Assembly (NCBI GenBank): GCA_045612485.1
Contig: JAZKZE010000044.1
Coordinates: forward strand, 1-39,532
Reading direction: 5' to 3'
DNA length: 39,532 nucleotides
DNA from: RGIG5327 sp045612485
GTDB taxonomy: Bacteria; Verrucomicrobiota; Lentisphaeria; Victivallales; UBA1829
Shown piece by piece: positions 24,068 to 31,534 of the stretch. Positions within the stretch are counted from its first letter, which is position 1; the number at the start of each line of letters is the position of its first letter. The notes under the pieces were generated by a model, which searched no databases, was not told the DNA's origin, and saw only the letters and a list, made by a program, of their open reading frames with translations. The position numbers and the translations under genes are program-made.

Positions 24068-24118
24068 TTGATTTTTACTTTGGCTATGCTATATTAACTT
24101 CCGAAAGGAGATCATCTT
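24068..24118 (+). promoter_or_regulatory. Leader cassette 2: promoter and Shine-Dalgarno
   Basis: TTGATT (24068-24073), 16 bp, TATATT (24090-24095), ccgaaaggag, ATG at 24119. From gctatgcta to the ATG it is base-for-base the same as cassette 3. Confidence 0.8.
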
Positions 24119-24214
24119 ATGCCTGAAAGCAAATTACGTATGCTTTCCATACCGCCACAATCTTGTCCGGGTATTTCCGGACGAATGGACTCTTCCCTGG
24201 ATGCGTCCTGCTGA
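24119..24214 (+). pseudogene. Truncated four-helix-bundle gene
   Basis: Starts MPESKLRMLSI, parallel to MAESRLRTLAI of the intact gene at 22569, then leaves the family (PPQSCPGISGRMDSSLDASC, stop). So only the first 11 codons survive behind an intact leader and repeat. Confidence 0.75.
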
Positions 24215-24252
24215 AACGGAAAAGAAAAAACAAAATTCAGGGAAGTGATATT

Positions 24253-24510
24253 ATGAAAACATCCGACTTGGGATTAAAGATACTTTCAGTTACCTTGATG
24301 GCTTTGTTGATCACGGGGCTGCTGCACCGTTTTACTTATTCCGCTTTCTGCATGGCAAAAAAGGGACAAGTTTTCTGGTATAATCCGGATTTGTGGAAAC
24401 AATATTATGCGTACCTGCCGGGAAAAATCCTTTGTATCGTACTTGCGGCTTTGATTCTTGTTTTGCTCATAGAAGCAGTATATTTTATTTTCCGCAGGAG
24501 GAAAAAATAA
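24253..24510 (+). CDS. Small unknown two-helix membrane protein
   Basis: 85 residues from the ATG at 24253, preferred to the upstream in-frame 24163 because agggaag stands just before it. Two membrane helices (ILSVTLMALLITGLL and ILCIVLAALILVLLIEAVYF) and a basic end (RRRKK). No family. It follows the dead four-helix gene and could be transcribed from cassette 2. Confidence 0.65.
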   Translation: MKTSDLGLKILSVTLMALLITGLLHRFTYSAFCMAKKGQVFWYNPDLWKQYYAYLPGKILCIVLAALILVLLIEAVYFIFRRRKK

Positions 24511-24791
24511 AGAATAAATGTATTTTTCAATATTTTGGAGTTATACTGTTTGCGGTACTCTCATTTTTTATCGTTTTTTTCTGCGGAACAGATGATTATA
24601 AATCTGATTTGATTGCAGTAAAGCATATTGACGGCAAATACGGTAAAGTGTTTTATGGCGTAGAGTTTTTCGGCAAAGATGCCGGAAACCGGATAGAAAT
24701 ATATGCAAGAATATACGTTGACGGCAGATATCTTGATTTTTTCAAGAGCTATGCTATATTAACTTCCGAAAGGAGATCATCTTATGGCTGA
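24507..24791 (+). CDS. Unknown anchored protein without a clear start codon
   Basis: The frame has one membrane helix (QYFGVILFAVLSFFIVFFCG) and a short outer part (AVKHIDGKYGKVFYGVEFFG), but no ATG, GTG or TTG at a fitting place. aggagg at 24496-24501 is followed by A6 and ATA. It overlaps the previous stop in the -1 frame, so a frameshift after RRRKK, an ATA/ATT start, or decay are all possible. The C-terminus (DFFKSYAILTSERRSSYG) is encoded by leader cassette 3, so the original end has been replaced. Confidence 0.45.
   Translation: MKNKCIFQYFGVILFAVLSFFIVFFCGTDDYKSDLIAVKHIDGKYGKVFYGVEFFGKDAGNRIEIYARIYVDGRYLDFFKSYAILTSERRSSYG
24733..24783 (+). promoter_or_regulatory. Leader cassette 3, without the structured repeat
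   Basis: TTGATT (24733-24738), 16 bp, TATATT (24755-24760), ccgaaaggag, ATG at 24784. The following codons atggctgaaa-caaatta also match the four-helix gene starts. Upstream of the -35 box there is coding sequence instead of the repeat. Confidence 0.8.
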
Positions 24792-25659
24792 AAACAAATT
24801 ATCTTTGGCGGGAGAAATCGTATACCGTATCCTGACATGGGTGCTTATGGGGGCGGGATTTTTGTTGTTGATGCCGATTTTTTCCATAGGTTGTTTATCA
24901 TTGCCGAAGAACTTGTATTGGCTTACTTTTATTCTCCTGCCTTTATTTTATATTTTTCTTCTGTATCTCGGGTGGAAAATCAACATCCGCAAAGATACAA
25001 TTATTGAAGTAGTAAAAAACTCACGATTACAGAGTGTTCTGATTTGGATCGGATTTGCTCTGATTGTTTTTGCTCTTGCTGAATTTGGTATTTTCCGATA
25101 CGGAATCAATTATTTTTGGGGATTTGCTATAGATTATTTTCTTTTTGTATCATTATTGACTGCGGCAATTTTCACCGGAATTTTTCTGCCGTTTAAAAAA
25201 CATACCAAAGGAATGCATTTTGCTGCTGTCGGAATTATTGCCGGTGTAATAATAAATTTGCTGATTTTGGCTTTCAGACCGCTCAGTTATGATTATCAGG
25301 GGGAAAAACTGCCGATCGGCTATAAAATGCCGTCTGCAATGCAGGAAAGATTTTTTCCGGAAGGGGCTTATAATTTTGAGATCAAAGGTGGAAGTATGAC
25401 GTTTGCAAACTCTGCCGAATGGAGTTGCTATGTTTCTGAAAAAGATTTTGAAACATTCCGTAAAAAACACGGATATAATTTTGTTTTGAACCGCACAGAT
25501 GTCAACGAAGATAAGGAGATTGGTCCGTCGTGTTATTCTGATGATACCTGGCGGAAGCCGTATTATTTCTATAATAACCGCCATGCAAACGGCGGCGGCT
25601 TGACAATGCGCTATTGCGTCCCGGAACAGAAATTATATGGCAGCTATTGCAATCGCTGA
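24784..25659 (+). CDS. Unknown multi-span membrane protein with C-terminal outer domain
   Basis: 291 residues. Five likely membrane helices up to about residue 160 (ILTWVLMGAGFLLLMPIFSI and AVGIIAGVIINLLILAF among them), then a soluble domain of about 120 residues with GAYNFEIKGGSMTFANSAEW and paired Cys residues. The first five residues MAENK copy the start of the four-helix protein, since the gene uses leader cassette 3; LSLAGEIVYR then begins its own sequence. No family recognised. It is 17 bp before the next lipoprotein gene and probably in one operon with it. Confidence 0.75.
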   Translation: MAENKLSLAGEIVYRILTWVLMGAGFLLLMPIFSIGCLSLPKNLYWLTFILLPLFYIFLLYLGWKINIRKDTIIEVVKNSRLQSVLIWIGFALIVFALAEFGIFRYGINYFWGFAIDYFLFVSLLTAAIFTGIFLPFKKHTKGMHFAAVGIIAGVIINLLILAFRPLSYDYQGEKLPIGYKMPSAMQERFFPEGAYNFEIKGGSMTFANSAEWSCYVSEKDFETFRKKHGYNFVLNRTDVNEDKEIGPSCYSDDTWRKPYYFYNNRHANGGGLTMRYCVPEQKLYGSYCNR

Positions 25660-25676
25660 TTGAAAAAGGAGATAAA

Positions 25677-26294
25677 ATGAAAACTGTATTTCTTTTGTTT
25701 ATCCTGATTATTGCCGTAAGCGGATGTAAAAATGAAACACAATGGGCAGAAAAATTTCACAACGGAAGAATTTCTGAAGGTTTCAGGAAAATAACGGTTG
25801 CTTTACCCCCGGGGGAAAAATATAATCATATTGCTTTGTTATCCATAGATGATTCAGGAAAAATCGTTTCTGCTGCAACTTCCCATTACAGAAAATTGAA
25901 ATTTTCCGGGAATATTGATCTTTACCTGAAATGCAAAACCGATGGTTTTGTATTGTATCAAAAAAATTATCCCGATAAGGAAATGAAAAAGCCGCCTGTA
26001 ATGACATTATCCAGGGAAGATAATAAACTTATGTGGAATTCCAAATTGACATACAGTTCAAAAATAATGAATTTTTCCATTTGTTCCCGGAATCCGGGCA
26101 ATGGTTTTCTTATAAAAGCAGCATCAGGCAATAAACCGGTAAATAATGATTTTAAAAGACTTGCTGCCGGAGAACGGGGATGGCTCATTCTTCCATTGAA
26201 CTGGCACTCTGCATCAGAAAATCCTCCGGAACATATTTACATTGCCGGAATCAAAAAGTTATATCATAATTTACATCTTCCCCCGGTTAAATAA
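25677..26294 (+). CDS. Unknown lipoprotein
   Basis: 205 residues from the ATG at 25677 (aaggagat 5 bp upstream), rather than the longer in-frame opening at 25614. MKTVFLLFILIIAVSGCKNE is a lipoprotein signal with lipobox AVSGC (Cys17). The mature chain is beta-rich (ITVALPPGEKYNHIALLSID; IDLYLKCKTDGFVLYQKNYP). No family recognised. It ends the run of plus-strand envelope genes that begins at 24253. Confidence 0.75.
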   Translation: MKTVFLLFILIIAVSGCKNETQWAEKFHNGRISEGFRKITVALPPGEKYNHIALLSIDDSGKIVSAATSHYRKLKFSGNIDLYLKCKTDGFVLYQKNYPDKEMKKPPVMTLSREDNKLMWNSKLTYSSKIMNFSICSRNPGNGFLIKAASGNKPVNNDFKRLAAGERGWLILPLNWHSASENPPEHIYIAGIKKLYHNLHLPPVK

Positions 26295-26329
26295 TATTCA
26301 GAAATTTTCCAAAAGGTTCCGTCAGCCAA

Positions 26330-26371
26330 CAAAAATGGCAGGTCAGGCACCAATGGTGTCATAACCTGCCG
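26330..26371 (-). terminator. Terminator of the HTH-cupin-acyl-CoA synthetase gene
   Basis: On the minus strand GGCAGGT ... ACCTGCC (26370-26364 / 26343-26337) enclose a second stem (GACACC/GGTGCC), followed by atttttgtt. It lies 33 bp behind the stop at 26404. Confidence 0.7.
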
Positions 26372-26403
26372 GAAATGCGTATTGATTACGGATAAGAAAT
26401 TTT

Positions 26404-28683
26404 TTATGCGTTATCCTTTTCCCGCAGAGCCACACGGCGGATCTTGCCGTTGACTGTTTTGGGGAGTTCCTTCATAAATTCCACGATACGGGGATATTTG
26501 TACGGGGCGGTATGGGTTTTCACATACTCCTGGATCTCTTTTTTGAGCTCATCGTCGCCAACCTTGTCTTTGACAAGAACGATACTTGCTTTGATGACTT
26601 TCCCGCGTATTTCATCCGGTACCCCGGTAACAGCACATTCCAATACATAGGGAAGTTCCATGATCACACTTTCCACCTCAAAAGGCCCGACCCTGTAACC
26701 GGAAGTCTTGATGATGTCATCGGCTCTTCCCACATACCAGAAGTAGCCGTCTTCATCTTTCCATGCCTGGTCACCGGTATGGTAATAACCGTCATGCCAG
26801 ACTTTCTGTGTATCTTCCACATTATCCACATACTGATCAAAAAGTCCCATGGGATGATTTTTCTGTTCCGCTTTTATGCAGATCTCCCCGGTATCGCCGG
26901 TGGCAACCTCTTTTCCATCAGGATCAAGCAGCACTACTTCGTACTGGGGATTGGCTTTTCCCATACTGCCGGGTCTGGGTCTTACATTTGCCAGAGTCCC
27001 GATGGAAAGAGCTGTTTCCGTCTGCCCGAACCCTTCATGGGGCAGGAGTCCGGAAATACGGGCAAAAGATTCACTTACTTCCGGCGGCATTGCTTCCCCC
27101 GCAGTTGTCACATGCTGCAATGTGGAGAAATCATACTGGGTAAGATCCTCTTTTACAAGGAAACGGAAGATAGTCGGCGGAGCGCAGAATGTAGTGATGC
27201 CGTACTGTTTGAACATGGGCAGCATGTCTGCCGCATGGAAACGGTCAAAGTCATAGGTGAATACCGCTGCTTCACAGAGCCATTGTCCATAGATCTTACC
27301 CCAGAGAGCTTTACCCCAGCCGGTATCCGCTACAGTAAAATGGATTCCGTTGGGATCCACCTTGTGCCAGTGGCGGGCGGTCATAATGTGACCGATAGGA
27401 TAGGTGTGATCGTGTTCCACCATTTTGGGATAACCGGTAGTACCGGAACTGAAGAAGATCAGAAGCGGATCAGTAGCTTTCTGGTTTTCCGGTCTGGCAA
27501 AAACGGCGGGGAAATTGCTGTACATGGCGTCATAATTCATCCAGCCGTCCCGTTCTCCATTGACCACAAGTTTCCATTTGAGAGAGGGAGTATTGTCTGC
27601 AACAGAATCCACCGCATCACAAACCCCGTCACCGGCAGTACACACCACACATTTCACATGAGCTTTATTGATACGGTATTCTATATCGTGTCCCAGCAGC
27701 TGAACCGGTGCAGGAATAACAACAGCACCAAGTTTGTGCAGAGCATTCAAAAGATACCAGAACTGGTAATGACGGCGGACGATAAGCATGACCCGGTCAC
27801 CTTTACGCACACCCAGAGAGTAGAACAAATTGGCGGTACGGGAGGAGTTTTCAGAAATATCTTTGAAAGTCAGATCTTTGCATACTTTGTCATGAGAGAT
27901 CCAGCGCATGGCAAGTTTGTCCGGATTCTTTTCAGCAAGGTGATCCAGCACATCGAAAGCAAAGTTGAAGTTTTCAGGTACATCATAATCCACTTTACAG
28001 AGATTGCCTTCTCCGTCCCAGGTTTCTTTCATATATTTCTGATAGAGCAGAGTACCGTCTTCCCTGGAGGCCTGATCACTGCGGGAGTGTTTGACAGCGG
28101 CAGTTTCTTCTTCCAGTTCATCTGCATTTGTGTGCATAACAATAGAGAGGAATTTACAGCCTTCAGGATTGAGAGCAGTCAGAGCATGGGCAGATCTGCC
28201 GTCAAAGTAGATCGTATCGCCCACATTAAGTGCTTCTTCTTTTCCTTTCAGAACCACCCGGAGGGATCCTTCAATGACAAGAATAAATTCCTGTCCGGAA
28301 TGGGTCAGGAATTCCAGTTCAGGATTTTCCCCCTCATAGGGAGCTGTGATGACAAAAGGTTCCCCCACACGGTTTTTCATGTGGATGGCCTGATGCAGAT
28401 AACAGTATCCGGGTTTGCGTGCCAGAGAAAATCCTTCCCCGTCACGGGTGATCGTGTAGGAAGTCAGATTGGAGGCTTCGCCGCTGAGAACAGAGGAAAT
28501 CTCAATATTGCAAAACTCAGCGAATTTGTAAAAGAAGGAGAAGGGGGCTTCTGTTTTTCCTTTTTCATAGGAAATATACTCTTCCGGAGTGATACCGAGA
28601 GCTGCCGCCATCTCTTCAACTGAATAGTTTGCTTCTGTACGGATTCCCTGAACCCGTGTTCCGATTTGTTCGAGATTTTCCAT
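26404..28683 (-). CDS. Fusion of XRE-type HTH, cupin and acyl-CoA synthetase (ANL superfamily)
   Basis: 759 residues. Residues 5-66 are a lambda-repressor-type helix-turn-helix (GTRVQGIRTEANYSVEEMAA, LGITPEEYISYEKGK). Residues about 120-185 are a small cupin (SGQEFILVIEGSLRVVLKG, VGDTIYFDGRSAHA). From about 240 to the end it is a full AMP-forming acyl-CoA synthetase: FFSSGTTGYPK (P-loop, 411-420), GFGQTETA, YHTGDQAWKDEDGYFW, GRADDIIKTSGYR and the catalytic Lys747 in NGKIRR. The synthetase part is closest to medium-chain/ACSM-type enzymes. HTH-cupin pairs are common regulators, but fusion to the enzyme they might control is unusual. It is monocistronic; a palindrome at 28741-28757 is a likely site of its own HTH. 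Confidence 0.92.
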   Translation of the reverse strand: MENLEQIGTRVQGIRTEANYSVEEMAAALGITPEEYISYEKGKTEAPFSFFYKFAEFCNIEISSVLSGEASNLTSYTITRDGEGFSLARKPGYCYLHQAIHMKNRVGEPFVITAPYEGENPELEFLTHSGQEFILVIEGSLRVVLKGKEEALNVGDTIYFDGRSAHALTALNPEGCKFLSIVMHTNADELEEETAAVKHSRSDQASREDGTLLYQKYMKETWDGEGNLCKVDYDVPENFNFAFDVLDHLAEKNPDKLAMRWISHDKVCKDLTFKDISENSSRTANLFYSLGVRKGDRVMLIVRRHYQFWYLLNALHKLGAVVIPAPVQLLGHDIEYRINKAHVKCVVCTAGDGVCDAVDSVADNTPSLKWKLVVNGERDGWMNYDAMYSNFPAVFARPENQKATDPLLIFFSSGTTGYPKMVEHDHTYPIGHIMTARHWHKVDPNGIHFTVADTGWGKALWGKIYGQWLCEAAVFTYDFDRFHAADMLPMFKQYGITTFCAPPTIFRFLVKEDLTQYDFSTLQHVTTAGEAMPPEVSESFARISGLLPHEGFGQTETALSIGTLANVRPRPGSMGKANPQYEVVLLDPDGKEVATGDTGEICIKAEQKNHPMGLFDQYVDNVEDTQKVWHDGYYHTGDQAWKDEDGYFWYVGRADDIIKTSGYRVGPFEVESVIMELPYVLECAVTGVPDEIRGKVIKASIVLVKDKVGDDELKKEIQEYVKTHTAPYKYPRIVEFMKELPKTVNGKIRRVALREKDNA

Positions 28684-28740
28684 TTTTATGCCTTTTTCCG
28701 TTTATTGTTTTCACACGAACAGGCGGGGGAGAATCTTCAC

Positions 28741-28757
28741 CGTGTCACCGTGACACG
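28741..28757. promoter_or_regulatory. 17-bp perfect palindrome, candidate operator
   Basis: CGTGTCAC-C-GTGACACG, 58 bp upstream of the HTH-cupin-synthetase start. TTGAAA on the minus strand lies just upstream (28767-28762), so the site would cover the promoter spacer. No second copy was seen in the window. Confidence 0.6.
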
Positions 28758-29113
28758 TTTTCAAGACCACCCGCAATCCGTGTAATTTGGTTGCGTGTGA
28801 TCTTAAATAATAATGCTGCTAATTCGGCAAATGTCAGTAATTCGGGCAAAAAAACAACTGTCCGCAATAATAATTGCAGATGTAAAAGCCTGTATGTTTT
28901 TGCCTTGCTTCATTGCCTGATCCTATGATAGTTTGCATTCAATTACATTCAATTTAACACATATCCTAAATCTTTTCAAGAGCTTTTTTTAAAAAAATCC
29001 GAAAAAAAATCCGTCAAAAATACCCTTTTCAGCTGAAAGATCACACAGGACTTTTTTTATTGTTACTCCTTGCATACAAGGGAAAAATCATCCGGATTTT
29101 TATTTTGACGCCA
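28758..29113. other. Non-coding AT-rich gap
   Basis: Between the palindrome and the next promoter I see only A- and T-runs and the upstream edge of the divergent promoters; no credible gene or strong hairpin. Confidence 0.5.
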
Positions 29114-29142
29114 TTGAAAATAAACAAACAGCAAAGTATATT
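29114..29142 (+). promoter_or_regulatory. Sigma70 promoter for the 29281 gene
   Basis: TTGAAA (29114-29119), 17-bp spacer, TATATT (29137-29142). It lies 26 bp before a possible 22-codon leader frame and 139 bp before the main ATG. Confidence 0.65.
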
Positions 29143-29167
29143 ATGTCCAGGGACAGGAAATGATCTT

Positions 29168-29236
29168 ATGGGAAAAATTCATACAGGAAGCCCCGACGCA
29201 GAATTTCTGCCGGAAGAATACCGGAAAGCAGCCTGA
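29168..29236 (+). CDS. Possible 22-residue leader peptide
   Basis: ATG with aggaa 9-12 bp upstream, reading MGKIHTGSPDAEFLPEEYRK, then AA and stop. It sits between a good promoter and the next gene, so it is on the mRNA leader. Short enough to be chance; no known attenuator motif. Confidence 0.3.
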   Translation: MGKIHTGSPDAEFLPEEYRKAA

Positions 29237-29280
29237 AAACGATACGGCAACAGAAATAACAACCGTTGGTAAATAGAAAT

Positions 29281-29814
29281 ATGAAAATCCTTGAACAATA
29301 CTTTCAGCCTTATGCCGAATACTGTATAAGGACTCCTTTTACAGAAGAAGAGTTGAGGAAAGTCCTGAAAGCGGAACTCTCTTCCTCCAATAAACTTTTT
29401 TCCGGAATAAAAGCATATTTGGGAATGGAGAAAAATACAGTATTTCTTCTCTGTCCCGGGGAAAATCTGAAACTTGCCCCGGTAAGATATGGACGCAATA
29501 CTTTACGGGGAAATCTTTTCATCCGGTGTGAAAAAAACAGCAGGAAAGAAGAAACAATTCTGCATATAAGTATCACTCCGGACAGCTCCGGTAAATATGT
29601 GATGTACGGGATATGGCTTTTTGCCCTGCTTGTCGGCATAACGGCAGTCTGTCATGTATGGTGGATATCCATATTTTTCCTTCTGCAGATCCTCTTTTCC
29701 TTTGCCGTTCTTGCTGCCTGCCGGAACATGTGGGAAGAAGAAAGTATAAAGATCCGGCAGGATTTTGAAACACTTTTGCATCAGCTGGAAAAAAAGCATT
29801 TGCATAAGATCTGA
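29281..29814 (+). CDS. Unknown membrane protein
   Basis: 177 residues from the ATG at 29281 (a TTG at 29266 in frame is less likely). A soluble N-terminal half with TPFTEEELRKVLKAEL and LRGNLFIRCEKNSRKEE, then two adjacent membrane helices (YGIWLFALLVGITAVCHVWW and IFFLLQILFSFAVLAACR), and a charged C-terminal helix (RQDFETLLHQLEKKHLHKI). No family recognised. The Shine-Dalgarno is poor. It stands alone between its promoter and the superoxide reductase unit. Confidence 0.65.
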   Translation: MKILEQYFQPYAEYCIRTPFTEEELRKVLKAELSSSNKLFSGIKAYLGMEKNTVFLLCPGENLKLAPVRYGRNTLRGNLFIRCEKNSRKEETILHISITPDSSGKYVMYGIWLFALLVGITAVCHVWWISIFFLLQILFSFAVLAACRNMWEEESIKIRQDFETLLHQLEKKHLHKI

Positions 29815-30020
29815 TAAAGCCCGCAGCAAAACAGAAAATATCTGAAAATCCCCCCTGCAGATAAAAATTTTTCTGAAAATAAATTATTTTTTTCTTTTTT
29901 CCATTGATTTTTCATTGCACAGTGTTATTTTTATCATCAGAAAGATTTCCGCCTGGTTATACAAGGTCATGGGGATCTTGGCGGCGGAAATTGTGACTTT
30001 ACATGAAAAAAGGGGGAAAC

Positions 30021-30413
30021 ATGAAAAAGAACACAATTATGAGATGCGCCAGCTGCGGACTTACCGTGGAAACTGTAAGCGATCAGGGATGCACGCAGTG
30101 CGTGGTCTGCTGCACAGAACCCATGGAGGAGCTGGAAGCAAAAACGGCTGACACGAAAGTGGAAAAACACGTTCCATTTCCTGTGGAAGGGGAGAATGGT
30201 CTTATTGTAAAGATCGGAGAAAATGTACTGCATCCCATGACAGAAGCCCATCACATCGAATGGATAGAGGTCATTGACGGTACAAAAGTATATCGGGAAT
30301 ACCTGAAGGAAGGTATGGTTCCGGAAGCATTTTTCCCTGTAAAACCTGCACCGGGAATGATCCTCCGGGAGTACTGCAATATCCACGGACTCTGGGAAAA
30401 AACAATTCAGTAA
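30021..30413 (+). CDS. Desulfoferrodoxin-type superoxide reductase
   Basis: 130 residues from the ATG at 30021 (agggggaa just upstream; the ATG at 30003 would place that ribosome site inside the gene). The N-terminal desulforedoxin domain has CASC (9-12) and CC (30-31) for the FeCys4 centre. The catalytic domain has EKHVP (His50), HPMTEAHHIEW (His71, His77) and CNIHG (Cys119, His122), all five ligands of the Fe(His)4Cys centre. It reduces superoxide to peroxide without forming oxygen, using rubredoxin as donor; the rubredoxin gene follows 48 bp later. Complete and typical of strict anaerobes. Confidence 0.95.
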   Translation: MKKNTIMRCASCGLTVETVSDQGCTQCVVCCTEPMEELEAKTADTKVEKHVPFPVEGENGLIVKIGENVLHPMTEAHHIEWIEVIDGTKVYREYLKEGMVPEAFFPVKPAPGMILREYCNIHGLWEKTIQ

Positions 30414-30461
30414 AAACGCCGGATCTTCCGGAAAAAAAATAAAAAGAAGGAGTAATATACA

Positions 30462-30620
30462 ATGGAAAAGTATGTATGTGAAGTATGCGGATTTCAGTAT
30501 GATCCTGAAAAAGGCGATCCTGCAAGCGGAATAGCCCCCGGCACCAAATGGGAAGATGTTCCCGCCGATTGGCTCTGCCCCGATTGCGGCGTGGGTAAAG
30601 ACGCTTTCAAACCTGCGTAA
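30462..30620 (+). CDS. Rubredoxin
   Basis: 52 residues with Cys6, Cys9, Cys39 and Cys42 in YVCEVCGFQYDP and LCPDCGVGKDAF. These bind one Fe in a small electron carrier. The full family length is present, and aaggag stands 10 bp before the ATG. It follows the superoxide reductase gene on the same strand, so it is the likely electron donor to that enzyme. A hairpin about 80 bp downstream probably ends this two-gene unit. Confidence 0.97.
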   Translation: MEKYVCEVCGFQYDPEKGDPASGIAPGTKWEDVPADWLCPDCGVGKDAFKPA

Positions 30621-30646
30621 GTTACGCACGTTCTTCAGGACTTTTT

Positions 30647-31534
30647 ATGACTTGCAGAAAAGAAAATATTGCTGTAAGAAAAAAAGTTGTGAAAAAGTAC
30701 AGGCCGTCCGGAAAAAGTTTCGGACGGCTTTACTTTCTTATGGCGAAAGAAGAATATATCGATCCGGATCCTCTGCTGTTTCTCCGTAAATATGAGAAAA
30801 AAGAGGACAGGGAGATTGTTGCTCTTATCGCGGCCTCCCTTGCCTTCGGCAGAGTAAATCTTATTCTGAAAAGTGTGGAAAAAGTCCTGTATATCCTTTC
30901 CCTTCTCCCCGGAGAGGGACCGGCAGAAACTTTGCGGAAAAATCCCCTTGACAGATTGCTGGACGCCTTTAAAGATTTCCGGTACAGATTTGTTACGGGA
31001 AAGGATATGGCTCTTTTTCTTGCCGGAGCAGGAAAAATGCTGGAAGAATATACCTCTCTGGAAGAAGCATTTCTTGCCGGGTATGATGAAAATATCCACT
31101 CTGATATTCTACCTGCCCTGGAAAATTTCGGCAGGATCTTATGCAGATTTTTCCCATCGGGAAAACACTTTCTTTTCCCTGTCCCATCCGGAAAAAGTGC
31201 CTGCAAACGGCCGCTTCTCATGCTGCGTTTTCTTGTAAGAAACAAAGATGTGGATACAGGCACATGGACAAAGATCCCGCCATCAAAACTTCTTTATCCA
31301 TTGGATACCCACATGTTCCGCATAGCAAAAGAACTGGGGTTCTGCTCCCTGAAAAGTGCCGGGATGGCGGCATCAAAAGAGATCACGGAAAACTTTGCCC
31401 GCTTTGATGCTGATGATCCGGTAAAATTTGATTTTCCCCTCACACGGTTTGGAATACATCCCTCTTTCCGGGGGAAAAATATCTGTGAGGTATTGCAGGA
31501 ACTGGAAAATATAAAAGAAAAGGATTTCCCATGA
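30647..31534 (+). CDS. TIGR02757 family (DUF2400) protein
   Basis: 295 residues from the ATG at 30647 (agga 6 bp before). The family core starts at YIDPDPLLFLRKYEKKEDRE and includes ALIAASLAFGRVNLI, RFLVRNKDVDTGTW, LLYPLDTHMFRIAKELG and the C-terminal LTRFGIHPSFRG. The fold is thought to be like the helical HhH DNA-glycosylases, but the function is unknown. The first 30 residues are unlike the family, and the DNA for them holds a terminator-like hairpin (30703-30731), so the true start may be the ATG at 30740. The stop overlaps the next ATG by 4 bp. Confidence 0.85.
   Translation: MTCRKENIAVRKKVVKKYRPSGKSFGRLYFLMAKEEYIDPDPLLFLRKYEKKEDREIVALIAASLAFGRVNLILKSVEKVLYILSLLPGEGPAETLRKNPLDRLLDAFKDFRYRFVTGKDMALFLAGAGKMLEEYTSLEEAFLAGYDENIHSDILPALENFGRILCRFFPSGKHFLFPVPSGKSACKRPLLMLRFLVRNKDVDTGTWTKIPPSKLLYPLDTHMFRIAKELGFCSLKSAGMAASKEITENFARFDADDPVKFDFPLTRFGIHPSFRGKNICEVLQELENIKEKDFP
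30703..30731 (+). terminator. Terminator-like hairpin after rubredoxin
   Basis: GCCGTCCG (30703-30710), loop gaaaaagttt, CGGACGGC (30721-30728), then tttactttctt. A perfect 8-bp GC-rich stem with a T-rich tail, but it falls inside the longer version of the next gene. Confidence 0.6.

Noticed and set aside
22177..24790. Integrative element at the tRNA-Ser attachment site
   Set aside because: No integrase, no duplicated tRNA 3' end downstream; only the GCCA palindrome touches the tRNA.
28741..28757. CRP/FNR-type binding site
   Set aside because: The palindrome is CGTGTCAC-C-GTGACACG, with arms and 1-bp spacing unlike TGTGA-N6-TCACA.
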